A DNA stretch of 64,000 bases from Apoda limacodes (taxonomy: Eukaryota; Arthropoda; Insecta; Lepidoptera; Limacodidae), in the NCBI GenBank assembly GCA_946406115.1, contig OX291545.1:3224001-3288000 (forward strand), in the 5' to 3' direction. The position numbers and the translations under genes are program-made. The notes beneath the pieces are model-generated. The model was not told the origin of the DNA. It was given only the letters and a program-made list of their open reading frames with translations, and ran no database searches. Every line of letters begins with the position of its first letter. The stretch's first letter is position 1. This document shows, one piece after another, positions 11,650 through 23,425 of the stretch.

Positions 11650-14600
11650 TGTAGATTGCCACATTGTCATGTCTTCTTTTTTTTTTAGGTATGTTATTTA
11701 GTTTGCTACTATAATATTTTATTTATTGTTGCTATATATTTTTATAATAATAGGACAGTAGGCCACTCTGAACTCTGGTGAAGTACCGCTATCGTGCTGA
11801 GAGGGTTGCGCGTCAGCTCGACCTAGTTCCGTTGAACAGGGCCTGCAGTGCGGACCTCGACACATAACCGACCACGCTCTAGTGCCTTGTACTGGGGCTG
11901 GAGACTAAATTGATTTTTAATAGAATGTTATGTGCAGTTAAAATGTGGTATTAGAATAGAATTAGATATATAACAATAGAACTAACTAATGCATGAAACC
12001 TAAGTTCTTCAATCACATCGTAACGGAGCATCTGCCTCGTCTCATTTTTGGCAAAAGGACATCGGATACTTTTGATTTTCATCGAGCAGTTCTAAGGGCA
12101 TGGCTTTAATCTGGTGAAATAGCGGTTTCCTTCACGTTGCTACTAAGTAAGGGTGAGCTGTTTTTGGCAAAATGAAAGCAGAAGGGCTGCATTAGAAAAC
12201 GACATAAATATATTTTTGACTTTGTAATAATTGTAAGGTAAATTTGGGATGATTTTAAAACCTGATTCTAAAGAAATAAACAAATGTGGCGACTGACGTG
12301 TATTGTTGTAGCGCTCAACAAAAAGTATTAAATTATATTTATAAAAATGACAAGCCCAGGTTCCAGAGTTTTCCAACTGCTGGGGCTAGGTCACGGTGGC
12401 GAGCTACTTTGACTCACAAATCGCTCTCGACGGCGGCGCGGCGTGGGTTAACGCACTCTATTTGAAATTACAAGTACGACCTCGAGTGTGAGCAAATGGA
12501 CTCATGAGCATTGCAGATTTTCGCACTTGGGCCTGATTCAATGAACCCAATAGTGTTGGGAAAATGTTTCGGTGGTGACCACTTGGAGAAGTAAAACGAA
12601 TGATTGTACAAACATAAGTACTTACGTACCTAAGTTATTTGCTTAATAAGCAACTTAATGATATTTTGTACATGTTCGCTTAGCAGACTGTGGACTCAAA
12701 AAGGGAAAAAGAGACTAAAAGCTTTGAAAAAAGAGGGTTTTTATTGTTAAATTCTCCTTTCAATGAAGAATGAAGCTAAGTGTTACATCACTCGCACAGA
12801 CGTACATCAACGCTTGAACAGTCTTCAATCAATGCGCCTTACCTTTCATACTCATGAACTGTGGCGACAGTGTTGTTAGCAAACTTTCTGCAAGCCCACT
12901 AGATGTAGGTCCTAAAACCACCAGATTTTTTAACGTATAATATGAAACCACTAGAAAAACCACTAAATTATGAATTTGCATGAAAAATTTTTTTTTATGA
13001 ATTATAAAGGAATATTGAGTCAAAATTCAATGCTAGTAAATTTTGTAAGAACAAGAAAACAAAAGGAATTATGAAATAATTATATATAATTTATTTTCCT
13101 AATATAGAAATATTTGCGAAGTAACAAGTAAAAATAGTTTTTACAACCAGATGACGATTAATAAAACAAAACAAAGTTTCGTTCGTCGATCTACTATCTT
13201 TCCGCACTTATTATAAGCGATCTCTTTCTTACATAGAAGTCTTTATCACATAATACTTTATAATTTATGGTCTTTATCTAGCGACGGGACTTTTGGGTAG
13301 ATATATTTGTACGGGATTGAGTTTACGTGGATAATAATCAATGTTGCCAACATATCATTTTTATTTTCCCACTGTGTGACTGATGAGTAACTATATACTT
13401 ATATACATACCGAGTGCAATATTCTTTTCATTTAGCAAATTTTTTTTTTGTTTTTAAAAACTATCAACCTAAAAATTGCCCACTAAAAATCTACTAACCG
13501 CTTGATACAAATTTTGAATTTTTTTTTTATAAATAAAAAGTAAAAAGAAACTTTAGGGACTTTTTTTAAAAAAAGGAGCTATTAAGGACCTTGTCCCTAA
13601 AATGGGACTTTAGTACAAAAAGGAACTCAACTAAAAGCCCTTTATATACTCTACCTCTGTAACTTTTCAAACTATATAGTTAAATTATTAAACGTTGAAA
13701 TGAGATTATTGTGTGTTTTATCACTTTTACCGACAATGAAATAAAAATAGCGCAGGACCTTGGTGTTGGTAGATACTGATATTTCAATGGTATTGTAAGC
13801 CCTATCTGTAACGACAAAAATGGTTAAAAAACGCTGAATAAAAAGGTAACGAAATGCTGATATAAAAATACTTGGTAGGTCAGTAAAAATTATAATACTA
13901 ACTTGTAAATATAAGTTTTGAATTACAAAAGAGATGTCAGTTCAGATTCTGGTCAATGGCTCTTCCATTGGTACCTACAGTACAGAGAAGACGACGTGGA
14001 ATAGGTACTTACAATTCAGACCATCACTTTACTATATTCAAAGAATATATCCAGTTCTGTACAGTTAGGTATCCAGCGGAAAATTGCTCTGCACAACACG
14101 GTTTATAAATATTTTGTCCAGCCAGATTTGTCTGCCCAAGCTGACCTATGACCAGGCTGCTCCTGCTAGTATTTTTCAATCTCCGCGATTGGCTTCAGTA
14201 GTGCTTACTACTGATTGACGCTGACTGAGCTAACTCGGGGACAAACTTCAGCCAACATAGTCGTTCTCATGAGGAGCGCAATGAGGACAACAGAACTAAC
14301 CTATAGACATGAGGAACGGGATAAGGACAAGTGACATATAGACATAATTATAAGCTTAGACTTCTTTATTGTATAATATTAGTTTGAGATTGGATTGATC
14401 ATTACTTACAGTAATTTGTTGGATGAAATTGTAATAAAGTCATTCTTTGTTGCATACAGAAATAATAATAAACAACCAGGGAACATAGAAAAATAAATCA
14501 TTTTATGTAGGTATGTATTAGATGTGCGCTGCTTTTTCGCCCGTAGGATAAACCTATTCCTGTAGGAAACCCGTTCGGTACAAAGGGATCCTATGTAGTA

Positions 14601-14885
14601 TCTTCATGAGCCAAAATAAATCAAACTTATATTATAACTTACAATATTATTAGGGCAACGCGTATATTCGACATTTATATTTGCAAACAAATTTTTAAAT
14701 AATAAAAGTCTTAACTAAGTTTAAGATACTATAAATTCAGACATTTCTTTAAAGGTGTCAGGTCTGTCTGTGCCATAACATAACAGTTTTTGCTGCAGTT
14801 AAGCAGTATGACAGTGTGACCCTGGAAGTTGCATTCTATTGGGATACCTTCAAAAGAATTATATCGTCATTATCAAGTCTTTAAA
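11650..14885. other. Non-coding DNA, nothing recognised
   Basis: Two moderately GC-rich patches (about 11760-11890 and 12370-12500) have no identifiable domain, splice context or repeat. Another patch at 14100-14300 repeats GAGGA..GCAATGAGGACAA-like words loosely. Short open frames are uninformative. Confidence 0.45.
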
Positions 14886-15307
14886 CATACATTGATTTTT
14901 TGTAACAAAAGAAGCTATTTCATAAATATACAAGCTTAGCAATGTCAGGATTATATGTTTTTTAAATATTGGCTTGCAGGATTTCAGATTTACTAAACTG
15001 TAGCTCCTGGTGAAGTGCGTTGATGAGTATGTCAAAGTGAAGTAATGAGTATGTAGTTTTGAAGATATAAATTATATCTTTGTTATATATGTATATATGT
15101 ATATATGTATATGGTTATTCAATAATATTATACAACTACTTATATTATATTTTCAGAAACCAAATAACTAAACGCTACGCTACGTACCACCGCGCTATGT
15201 GAAATGGAGTAGGTACGTTTATTGAATATTCTTAAGAAATTAATATATTTTAAGCCTAATAAATAAACAAACAAAAATCTTGCTTTTATTTTATTTTCTT
15301 TAAGGAA

Positions 15308-15740
15308 TCTTTACTAATATAATAAATGCGACAGTTTGTATTTCTGTTCTGTTGGATGTTTGTTACTCTATCACGAAGGAACGACTGAACAGATCTGGAT
15401 GAAATTTGGCACAGACATAGACTATAGTCTAGAATGGCAGGCACATAGGCTTTTAATCCAGGAAAAATCAAGAGTTTCCGCGGGAATAACTGTACCATTT
15501 GTTACTTAATCCTGCCGCAACGGAGTATCCATTAAGATAAAATTTTCCACAGAGATAGTTAAAGACACGGAACAGGACAAAGGATTTCTATCCCGGAAAA
15601 TTCAAATGTTCCCGCAGGAGTAACTATAACCGAATTCCACTCAAACAAATTATAGCTTGCTATAGCAAATTTCTTTAGTCAAAGAGTTTCCGCAAGAATC
15701 CCACGCCGATAAACAAATATAAAGCGGGCAGAGCCGCTAG
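15308..15740 (+). mobile_element. 433-bp non-autonomous Helitron-like element, copy in duplication unit 1
   Basis: It starts TCTTTACTAATATAATAAAT and ends GCCGCTAG. It is preceded by A and followed by T, the Helitron target. A short hairpin, AGCGG-GCAGAG-CCGCT, abuts the terminal CTAG, as expected for a Helitron 3' end. The body has GATGAAATTTGGCACAGA and other words of the common lepidopteran repeat class. No open frame is real. Confidence 0.75.
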
Positions 15741-16469
15741 TAAAAAGTAGTACCTTTATAATAAAATGGCAGTCAGTTTAGATGAGAAAAAAATTTAACA
15801 TACATTTGAGTTCAACTAATGACTCCATACATTACATTAATACAGTAAATATTAGGCAATAATTTTAAAATTAAGATTTAGTGTGTAGCACCCACATGAG
15901 ACCAGATACATCATTGTGACAGATCACATAAATACCACCCAGACATCTAGCGCATGCGCAGTGCGGACGTCGCACGTCGCGCCGTGTGCAGGAAGGCAAC
16001 ACATATAAATCTAAGTGAACATAAATTCCTACATAAATGTTAAGACCCGCAAAAAATTGGCAATACCGAAATGTTACCTATGCGATATTGCGCAGTCGGT
16101 TTAACATGTAATCGAGGTAAACGGTTTATGATATGATTTAGTACAGGATAATGTATAGATGATTTTTAACGGTTTGTCGCTTCAAGAGTCATGAATGTAA
16201 GCGTTGAAGATTATTCGCTTCATCAAATTCGAAATTAAGCCAAAGAATTTTATGGGTTACTGTCAGAAGTCATTGTTGTATTTTAAGAATATTTCATAAA
16301 CCAATCGAGCCGCGTGCATTTATGTGCATTCTCGAATTGGTAATTTCATTTAAATTAAAACACTATCATATCGCTCTTACGTTTAGGTTTAAAGGATTTA
16401 TTGTCTAGATCTCTAACACATATGTTTAGGTACATTGTCACTCACATGACAACAACGTTAAATAAAATT

Positions 16470-17130
16470 ACATTAAATATACGTGGTTTTGTCACATGAA
16501 CCATTGTTTAGTCACTGGAAAACCCTTATGGATACCTTCCGGTCACTGGGGCGGCTTAAACCCAGCAGTATCAACCATTCGCTATGTGCAGTGGCCACGG
16601 GCACAGTTTCAGATTCTTCTGCGATCCCCACGGCGTCGGCCGACTACTTAATGACCCCCCCAGAACCAGGCCAGTGTATATATTCCTACTTTTGAGCTTG
16701 GGCGTGCATTTCACTGTCCTTTCTTCTGGAGAGACGCAAGGGGAACACGTCGCTCTTATCTCCTCCCCTCGGCAACTGCCCTGTAGTGCTACACAAAACC
16801 CCAACCGTCCAAAGCTCCCAAGGTGATGAATGATTGAATGAATGAAATAAAAGTTTCGGCTGTGGTACGGGAATACCGCACAGTGACTTCACCGAGTCCA
16901 CAAACCTCTGCATCCGCTGATGGACTCTGAGGAACAGCCATTCCATTCGAAGCAGACCACCTCGGATGTAACAATGGGAAAAAAGTATGGGGTCTTATAT
17001 CCTAACCCAAAAACAGACTGACTTGTATACCAGCGACATCGTTAAAGAGATGAGACCCACACGACTGCCCAGCGTATTGACGCTAAACCCAAAATGGTGA
17101 GAGTTTGTGCACCACGGAGATGACTTTCCA
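16470..17130. other. Unassigned GC-rich block, copy 1
   Basis: The block stands out in base composition and holds several overlapping open frames of 60-86 residues on both strands, none with a recognisable domain. A GAATGATTGAATGAATGAAA run at 16829-16848 resembles the short tandem tail of a LINE 3' end. The right end carries TTTCCAGCAGTGGACG, similar to the last coding words of RTE elements. I suspect two adjoining LINE 3' remnants but cannot name the family. The same block lies at 21738-22398. Confidence 0.35.
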
Positions 17131-17860
17131 GCAGTGGACGAAATGTGCTGTTATTTATTATAAGCTGATAAGCCTCATGAACACAAAAAATACGGCTGTA
17201 GAAATCGTTCTACACTATAACATCAATAATTATTTTATATCTAACTTGTGGAATGTTTACGGAACGTAAGATGGTGCGTGTCCGATTTGCACTTGTCCGG
17301 TTTTTGTGTGAGTAGTCGGTACTCTAAGCATATAAAATAATTCGATCTTTTTGTCTTTTTTATTTATTATCTTAAAAAAAATGTAATGAAGGTTTTGTTA
17401 GTATATTTATTCTAATTATTTAAGTTTTATTAATGTTATTTTAAATGTGGTTTTTTAATTGAATTTAAAAATGCAAGGAATTAAAATTATTTAGGTTAAC
17501 ATTATAATAAGTATAGCATTATGTTAATGGACTATCACTGATTTAATCAAATTGCTTTAGAACACAAAACTAAAATGGTTGATTATAATTATTTAAACAT
17601 TAAACTTCTTTAATGTTCTCTGCAAAACGGTACATTAAAGAGACAATATTGAAATTTTGTTTGTTGTAACTAATCAGATAATGACATACATAGATAATTT
17701 CAATTATTAATTTCGGCGAACTTATTCTAAAGTAAGTGTACGTGCCGAACTTGTAGTTACAGAGTTATTTCGCATAACATGAGTTCTTTGTGCTTTAGCT
17801 TGAAAAATGGAAAAAAAAGGTACGAGTATGCAATCTTAAATATTTTTTCACTAAACAAAA
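17131..17860. other. AT-rich spacer in duplication unit 1
   Basis: Strongly AT-rich DNA between the GC-rich block and the RTE 3' end. No feature was recognised, and it is repeated in unit 2 (22399-23128). Confidence 0.6.
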
Positions 17861-20143
17861 ATATCATCATATCAGCCCATTGACGTCCACTGCTGGACAC
17901 AGGCCTCACCTAACTTTCTCCACAGCGTGCGACTCTGTGCCGCCTGTAACCAACGGCTCCCCGCTACCTTTACTAGGTCATCTGTCCATCTAGCGGGGGG
18001 CCGTCCCACGCTGCGCTTTCCGGTTCATGGCCGCCACTCGAGAACCTTCTTACCCCATCGGCCATCGGTTCTTCGAGCTATGTGCCCTGCCCATTGCCAC
18101 TTCAGCTTTGCGATTCGGTGGGCTATGTCTCTATGGATTTCCTCATTCCTCATTCGATCACTGGGGTATTTGGGACGAGAAAATAGTACGCAGTTTTCCG
18201 AACGCTGCCCAACCGAGTTGGATTCGGCGATTAACCTCTTTCTCGAAATTGCACCTACCTAATCCAACAGTTTGTCCCAGGTATACGTATTCGTCAACAA
18301 CTTCGAGTGTAGAGTTCCCAACAATTATTGGAGTGGGTGGGTTCATCTTGAGGCCCACTCGTTGGAAAGCTTTACTAAGGCTTTCGAGCATTGTGCTAAG
18401 GTCCTCCATCGATTCTGCCATGACCACAATATCGTCGGCAAACCGAAGGTGGGTAATGTACTCGCCATTAACATTGATGCCAAAACCGTCCCAGTCCAGA
18501 AGCTTAAAGACATCCTTTGTGAACAGTTTCGGAGATGTGACATCTCCCTGTCTCACACCTCTCTGCAGTTGGATAGGTTTCGAGTACTGATCCTGGAGAC
18601 GGACTGACATAGTGGCGTTATCGTACAAGCATTTTAGCACCTCGATATACCGATGATCAATACGGCATCTCTGTAGAGCCTGTAGCACTGCCCATGTTGC
18701 CACCGAATCGAAGGCTTTCTCATAGTACACAAACGCTAAGCAAATAGGCCGATTATACTCTTCTGACTTCTGTATAATCTGCCGTAGTGTATGTATGTGG
18801 TCTACGGTACTATAGCCTCTTCGGAAACCGGCTTGTTCGGAAGGCTGGAAGTCGTCGAACTTGCGAGCGAGACGGTTCGTAATTACTCTTGAAAACAGCT
18901 TATAAACATGGCTCAGAAGCGTAATGGGTCTGTAATTCTTAAGAAGGGTATTGTCACCTTTTTTGAAGAAAAACACCACCACGCCGCTGTGCCATGCTTG
19001 TGGCGAAGTACCTTCGAGTATGATGGTGTTAAAGAGCTTCTGAAGGACTTTTAGTACCGGTTTTCCACCCGCTTTCAGAAGTTCAGTCGTAACTCCATCA
19101 TCACCCGGTGCCTTATTGTACTTAAGCTGTTTGAGAGCAATACTAATCTCATACAAGCTGACGTTCGGGATGTCCTCGGTATAGTGTCAAGTCAGTCTAG
19201 CTCTAGGGTCTTTAGCTGGACTGCCAACTGGTTTCGATGTCGACGTGTATAACTGTCCATAGAATTTCTCGATCTCCTTCAAGACCTCTGGTCCAGACGA
19301 AACAATGCTGCCGTCCTCCGTCTCCAGCCTTGCTAGACGTCTTCGCCCAATAGCTAGATCTCTCGCGAACACTTTGGAACCTTTGTTCCGTTCTATTGCC
19401 TCTTCAATACGCAAAGTATTAAAGTGGCGTTTGTCGCGTGCAAGTGTTTTTGAGATCTGTCTATAAAGCCGCCGATATGATACTGCATCATCCGAAGACT
19501 GCAGCCTAAGGTTTCGTCTCTCGTCCATAAGTCTTAGAGTCTGGTCCGAGAGTCTTTTTCTTCTATTTGTACGGTGGGTTTTAAAGAACTTAGACCCAAC
19601 CGTATGGACAGTTTCCACAAACATGTCGTTGGTATCGTCCACTGATGCGTCTTTCTTTAAGCATTCAAAGCGATTTTTGAGTTGGAGCTGAAAGGTTTTT
19701 GGGTTTTGGATTTGGATGGTTGTGGATCGGAGCGTGGACTTTATCAGTCGAGACCTATCAAGCCTTATGTTGAGGTTCAATGTGCCTCTTACCATACGGT
19801 GATCACTCCCGGTTTTGACCGTGTGGATCACAGAGACATCATTGAACACTTGCTTTTCCGTGGACATGATAAAGTCAATCTCATTCTTCGTGCAACCATC
19901 CGGACTCATCCAGGTCCACTTCCTGTGGGGGCGCTTCTTGAAAAAGCAATTCATCATAAAGAGGCCTTCCTTTTCCATGAAGTCGGCCAGCATCTGCCCT
20001 CTGGAGTTCCGTTGTCCAAATCCAAATTGCCCCACTCTCAGCTCATTGCCACTTCGTTTGCCTAGTTTCGCGTTGAAGTCCCCCACCACGACGTTATAGT
20101 GTGTTTTGGAGGAGTGTATGGCTTTAGAAATATCCTCATACAT
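17861..20143 (-). pseudogene. RTE retrotransposon, copy 1: 5'-truncated and with a nonsense codon
   Basis: Two minus-strand frames (19187-20143, 318 residues; 18158-19156, 332 residues) correspond to one continuous frame in copy 2. They are split by TGA at 19187-19189, where copy 2 has CGA (Arg). The upstream piece has endonuclease motifs (GDFNAKLG, SDHRMVRG); the downstream piece has RT motifs (KAPGDDG, AGFRRGYST, RGVRQGD, FADD). The frame's 5' end is cut off by the duplication junction. As in copy 2, the motif-A aspartate is replaced by tyrosine (FVYYEKAFDS). A deletion after SSQIPQ removes part of the C-terminal region, beyond which AKLKWQWAGH and the terminal VQQWTSMG (stop at 17872) remain. 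Not functional. Confidence 0.9.
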
Positions 20144-20558
20144 TGATTTTTTGTAACAAAAGAAGCTATTTCATAAATATACAAGCTTAGCAATGTCAGG
20201 ATTATATGTTTTTTAAATATTGGCTTGCAGGATTTCAGATTTACTAAACTGTAGCTCCTGGTGAAGTGCGGTGATGAGTATGTCAAAGTGAAGTAATGAG
20301 TATGTAGTTTTGAAGATATAAATTATATCTTTGTTATATATGTATATATGTATATATGTATATGGTTATTCAATAATATTATACAACTACTTATATTATA
20401 TTTTCAGAAACCAAATAACTAAACGCTACGCTACGTACCACCGCGCTATGTGAAATGGAGTAGGTACGTTTATTGAATATTCTTAAGAAATTAATATATT
20501 TTAAGCCTAATAAATAAACAAACAAAAATCTTGCTTTTATTTTATTTTCTTTAAGGAA

Positions 20559-20991
20559 TCTTTACTAATATAATAAATGCGACAGTTTGTATTTCTGTTC
20601 TGTTGGATGTTTGTTACTCTATCACGAAGGAACGACTGAACAGATCTGGATGAAATTTGGCACAGACATAGACTATAGTCTAGAATGGCAGGCACATAGG
20701 CTTTTAATCCAGGAAAAATCAAGAGTTTCCGCGGGAATAACTGTACCATTTGTTACTTAATCCTGCCGCAACGGAGTATCCATTAAGATAAAATTTTCCA
20801 CAGAGATAGTTAAAGACACGGAACAGGACAAAGGATTTCTATCCCGGAAAATTCAAATGTTCCCGCAGGAGTAACTATAACCGAATTCCACTCAAACAAA
20901 TTATAGCTTGCTATAGCAAATTTCTTTAGTCAAAGAGTTTCCGCAAGAATCCCACGCCGATAAACAAATATAAAGCGGGCAGAGCCGCTAG
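20559..20991 (+). mobile_element. 433-bp non-autonomous Helitron-like element, copy in duplication unit 2
   Basis: Same TC...CTAG boundaries, A/T insertion context and terminal hairpin as the copy at 15308-15740, offset by exactly 5251 bp. It was copied by the segmental duplication, not by transposition. Confidence 0.75.
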
Positions 20992-21737
20992 TAAAAAGTA
21001 GTACCTTTATAATAAAATGGCAGTCAGTTTAGATGAGAAAAAAATTTAACATACATTTGAGTTCAACTAATGACTCCATACATTACATTAATACAGTAAA
21101 TATTAGGCAATAATTTTAAAATTAAGATTTAGTGTGTAGCACCCACATGAGACCAGATACATCATTGTGACAGATCACATAAATACCACCCAGACATCTA
21201 GCGCATGCGCAGTGCGGACGTCGCACGTCGCGCCGTGTGCAGGAAGGCAACACATATAAATCTAAGTGAACATAAATTCCTACATAAATGTTAAGACCCG
21301 CAAAAAATTGGCAATACCGAAATGTTACCTATGCGATATTGCGCATTAACGCGGTTTGCGGTTTAACATGTAATCGAGGTAAACGGTTTATGATATGATT
21401 TAGTACAGGATAATGTATAGATGATTTTTAACGGTTTGTCGCTTCAAGAGTCATGAATGTAAGCGTTGAAGATTATTCGCTTCATCAAATTCGAAATTAA
21501 GCCAAAGAATTTTATGGGTTACTGTCAGAAGTCATTGTTGTATTTTAAGAATATTTCATAAACCAATCGAGCCGCGTGCATTTATGTGCATTCTCGAATT
21601 GGTAATTTCATTTAAATTAAAACACTATCATATCGCTCTTACGTTTAGGTTTAAAGGATTTATTGTCTAGAGATAGATCTCTAACACATATGTTTAGGTA
21701 CATTGTCACTCACATGACAACAACGTTAAATAAAATT
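20992..21737. other. AT-rich spacer in duplication unit 2 with the two distinguishing indels
   Basis: Contains an 11-bp difference near 21346-21358 and a 6-bp difference near 21668-21674 relative to unit 1. It also contains a GCGCATGCGC palindrome near 21200 (unit 1: near 15950). No gene was seen. Confidence 0.6.
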
Positions 21738-22398
21738 ACATTAAATATACGTGGTTTTGTCACATGAACCATTGTTTAGTCACTGGAAAACCCTTATGGA
21801 TACCTTCCGGTCACTGGGGCGGCTTAAACCCAGCAGTATCAACCATTCGCTATGTGCAGTGGCCACGGGCACAGTTTCAGATTCTTCTGCGATCCCCACG
21901 GCGTCGGCCGACTACTTAATGACCCCCCCAGAACCAGGCCAGTGTATATATTCCTACTTTTGAGCTTGGGCGTGCATTTCACTGTCCTTTCTTCTGGAGA
22001 GACGCAAGGGGAACACGTCGCTCTTATCTCCTCCCCTCGGCAACTGCCCTGTAGTGCTACACAAAACCCCAACCGTCCAAAGCTCCCAAGGTGATGAATG
22101 ATTGAATGAATGAAATAAAAGTTTCGGCTGTGGTACGGGAATACCGCACAGTGACTTCACCGAGTCCACAAACCTCTGCATCCGCTGATGGACTCTGAGG
22201 AACAGCCATTCCATTCGAAGCAGACCACCTCGGATGTAACAATGGGAAAAAAGTATGGGGTCTTATATCCTAACCCAAAAACAGACTGACTTGTATACCA
22301 GCGACATCGTTAAAGAGATGAGACCCACACGACTGCCCAGCGTATTGAAGCTAAACCCAAAATGGTGAGAGTTTGTGCACCACGGAGATGACTTTCCA
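21738..22398. other. Unassigned GC-rich block, copy 2
   Basis: Equivalent to 16470-17130, differing by one visible substitution (22349). Function unknown; probably transposon-derived. Confidence 0.35.
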
Positions 22399-23425
22399 GC
22401 AGTGGACGAAATGTGCTGTTATTTATTATAAGCTGATAAGCCTCATGAACACAAAAAATACGGCTGTAGAAATCGTTCTACACTATAACATCAATAATTA
22501 TTTTATATCTAACTTGTGGAATGTTTACGGAACGTAAGATGGTGCGTGTCCGATTTGCACTTGTCCGGTTTTTGTGTGAGTAGTCGGTACTCTAAGCATA
22601 TAAAATAATTCGATCTTTTTGTCTTTTTTATTTATTATCTTAAAAAAAATGTAATGAAGGTTTTGTTAGTATATTTATTCTAATTATTTAAGTTTTATTA
22701 ATGTTATTTTAAATGTGGTTTTTTAATTGAATTTAAAAATGCAAGGAATTAAAATTATTTAGGTTAACATTATAATAAGTATAGCATTATGTTAATGGAC
22801 TATCACTGATTTAATCAAATTGCTTTAGAACACAAAACTAAAATGGTTGATTATAATTATTTAAACATTAAACTTCTTTAATGTTCTCTGCAAAACGGTA
22901 CATTAAAGAGACAATATTGAAATTTTGTTTGTTGTAACTAATCAGATAATGACATACATAGATAATTTCAATTATTAATTTCGGCGAACTTATTCTAAAG
23001 TAAGTGTACGTGCCGAACTTGTAGTTACAGAGTTATTTCGCATAACATGAGTTCTTTGTGCTTTAGCTTGAAAAATGGAAAAAAAAGGTACGAGTATGCA
23101 ATCTTAAATATTTTTTCACTAAACAAAAATATCATCATATCAGCCCATTGACGTCCACTGCTGGACACAGGCCTCACCTAACTTTCTCCACAGCGTGCGA
23201 CTCTGTGCCGCCTGTAACCAACGGCTCCCCGCTACCTTTACTAGGTCATCTGTTCATCTAGCGGGGGGCCGTCCCACGCTGCGCTTTCCGGTTCATGGCC
23301 GCCACTCGAGAACCTTCTTACCCCATCGGCCATCGGTTCTTCGAGCTATGTGCCCTGCCCATTGCCACTTCAGCTTTGCGATTCGGTGGGCTATGTCTCT
23401 ATGGATTTCCTCATTCCTCATTCGA

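Larger units (their letters stand above)
14886..20136. repeat. Tandem duplication, copy 1 (5251 bp)
   Basis: This unit is nearly identical to the one that follows it. Both begin at CATACATTGATTTTTTGTAA. By eye the two differ by five substitutions (15020 T vs 20271 G; 17081 C vs 22349 A; 17986 C vs 23254 T; 19189 A vs 24457 G; 19922 C vs 25190 T) and two indels (11 bp near 16096/21346 and 6 bp near 16408/21670). The 7-bp word CATACAT occurs at the left edge, at the junction and at the right edge. Copy 1 contains a Helitron, an unassigned GC-rich block and a 5'-truncated RTE. Confidence 0.95.

Noticed and set aside
18027..18607. Plus-strand frames of 187 and 111 residues (and their copies at 23295-23875)
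   Set aside because: They are antisense to the RTE reverse transcriptase frame, which carries the recognisable motifs.
19682..20099. Plus-strand frames of 127 and 94 residues (and copies at 24950-25367)
   Set aside because: Antisense shadows of the RTE endonuclease region.
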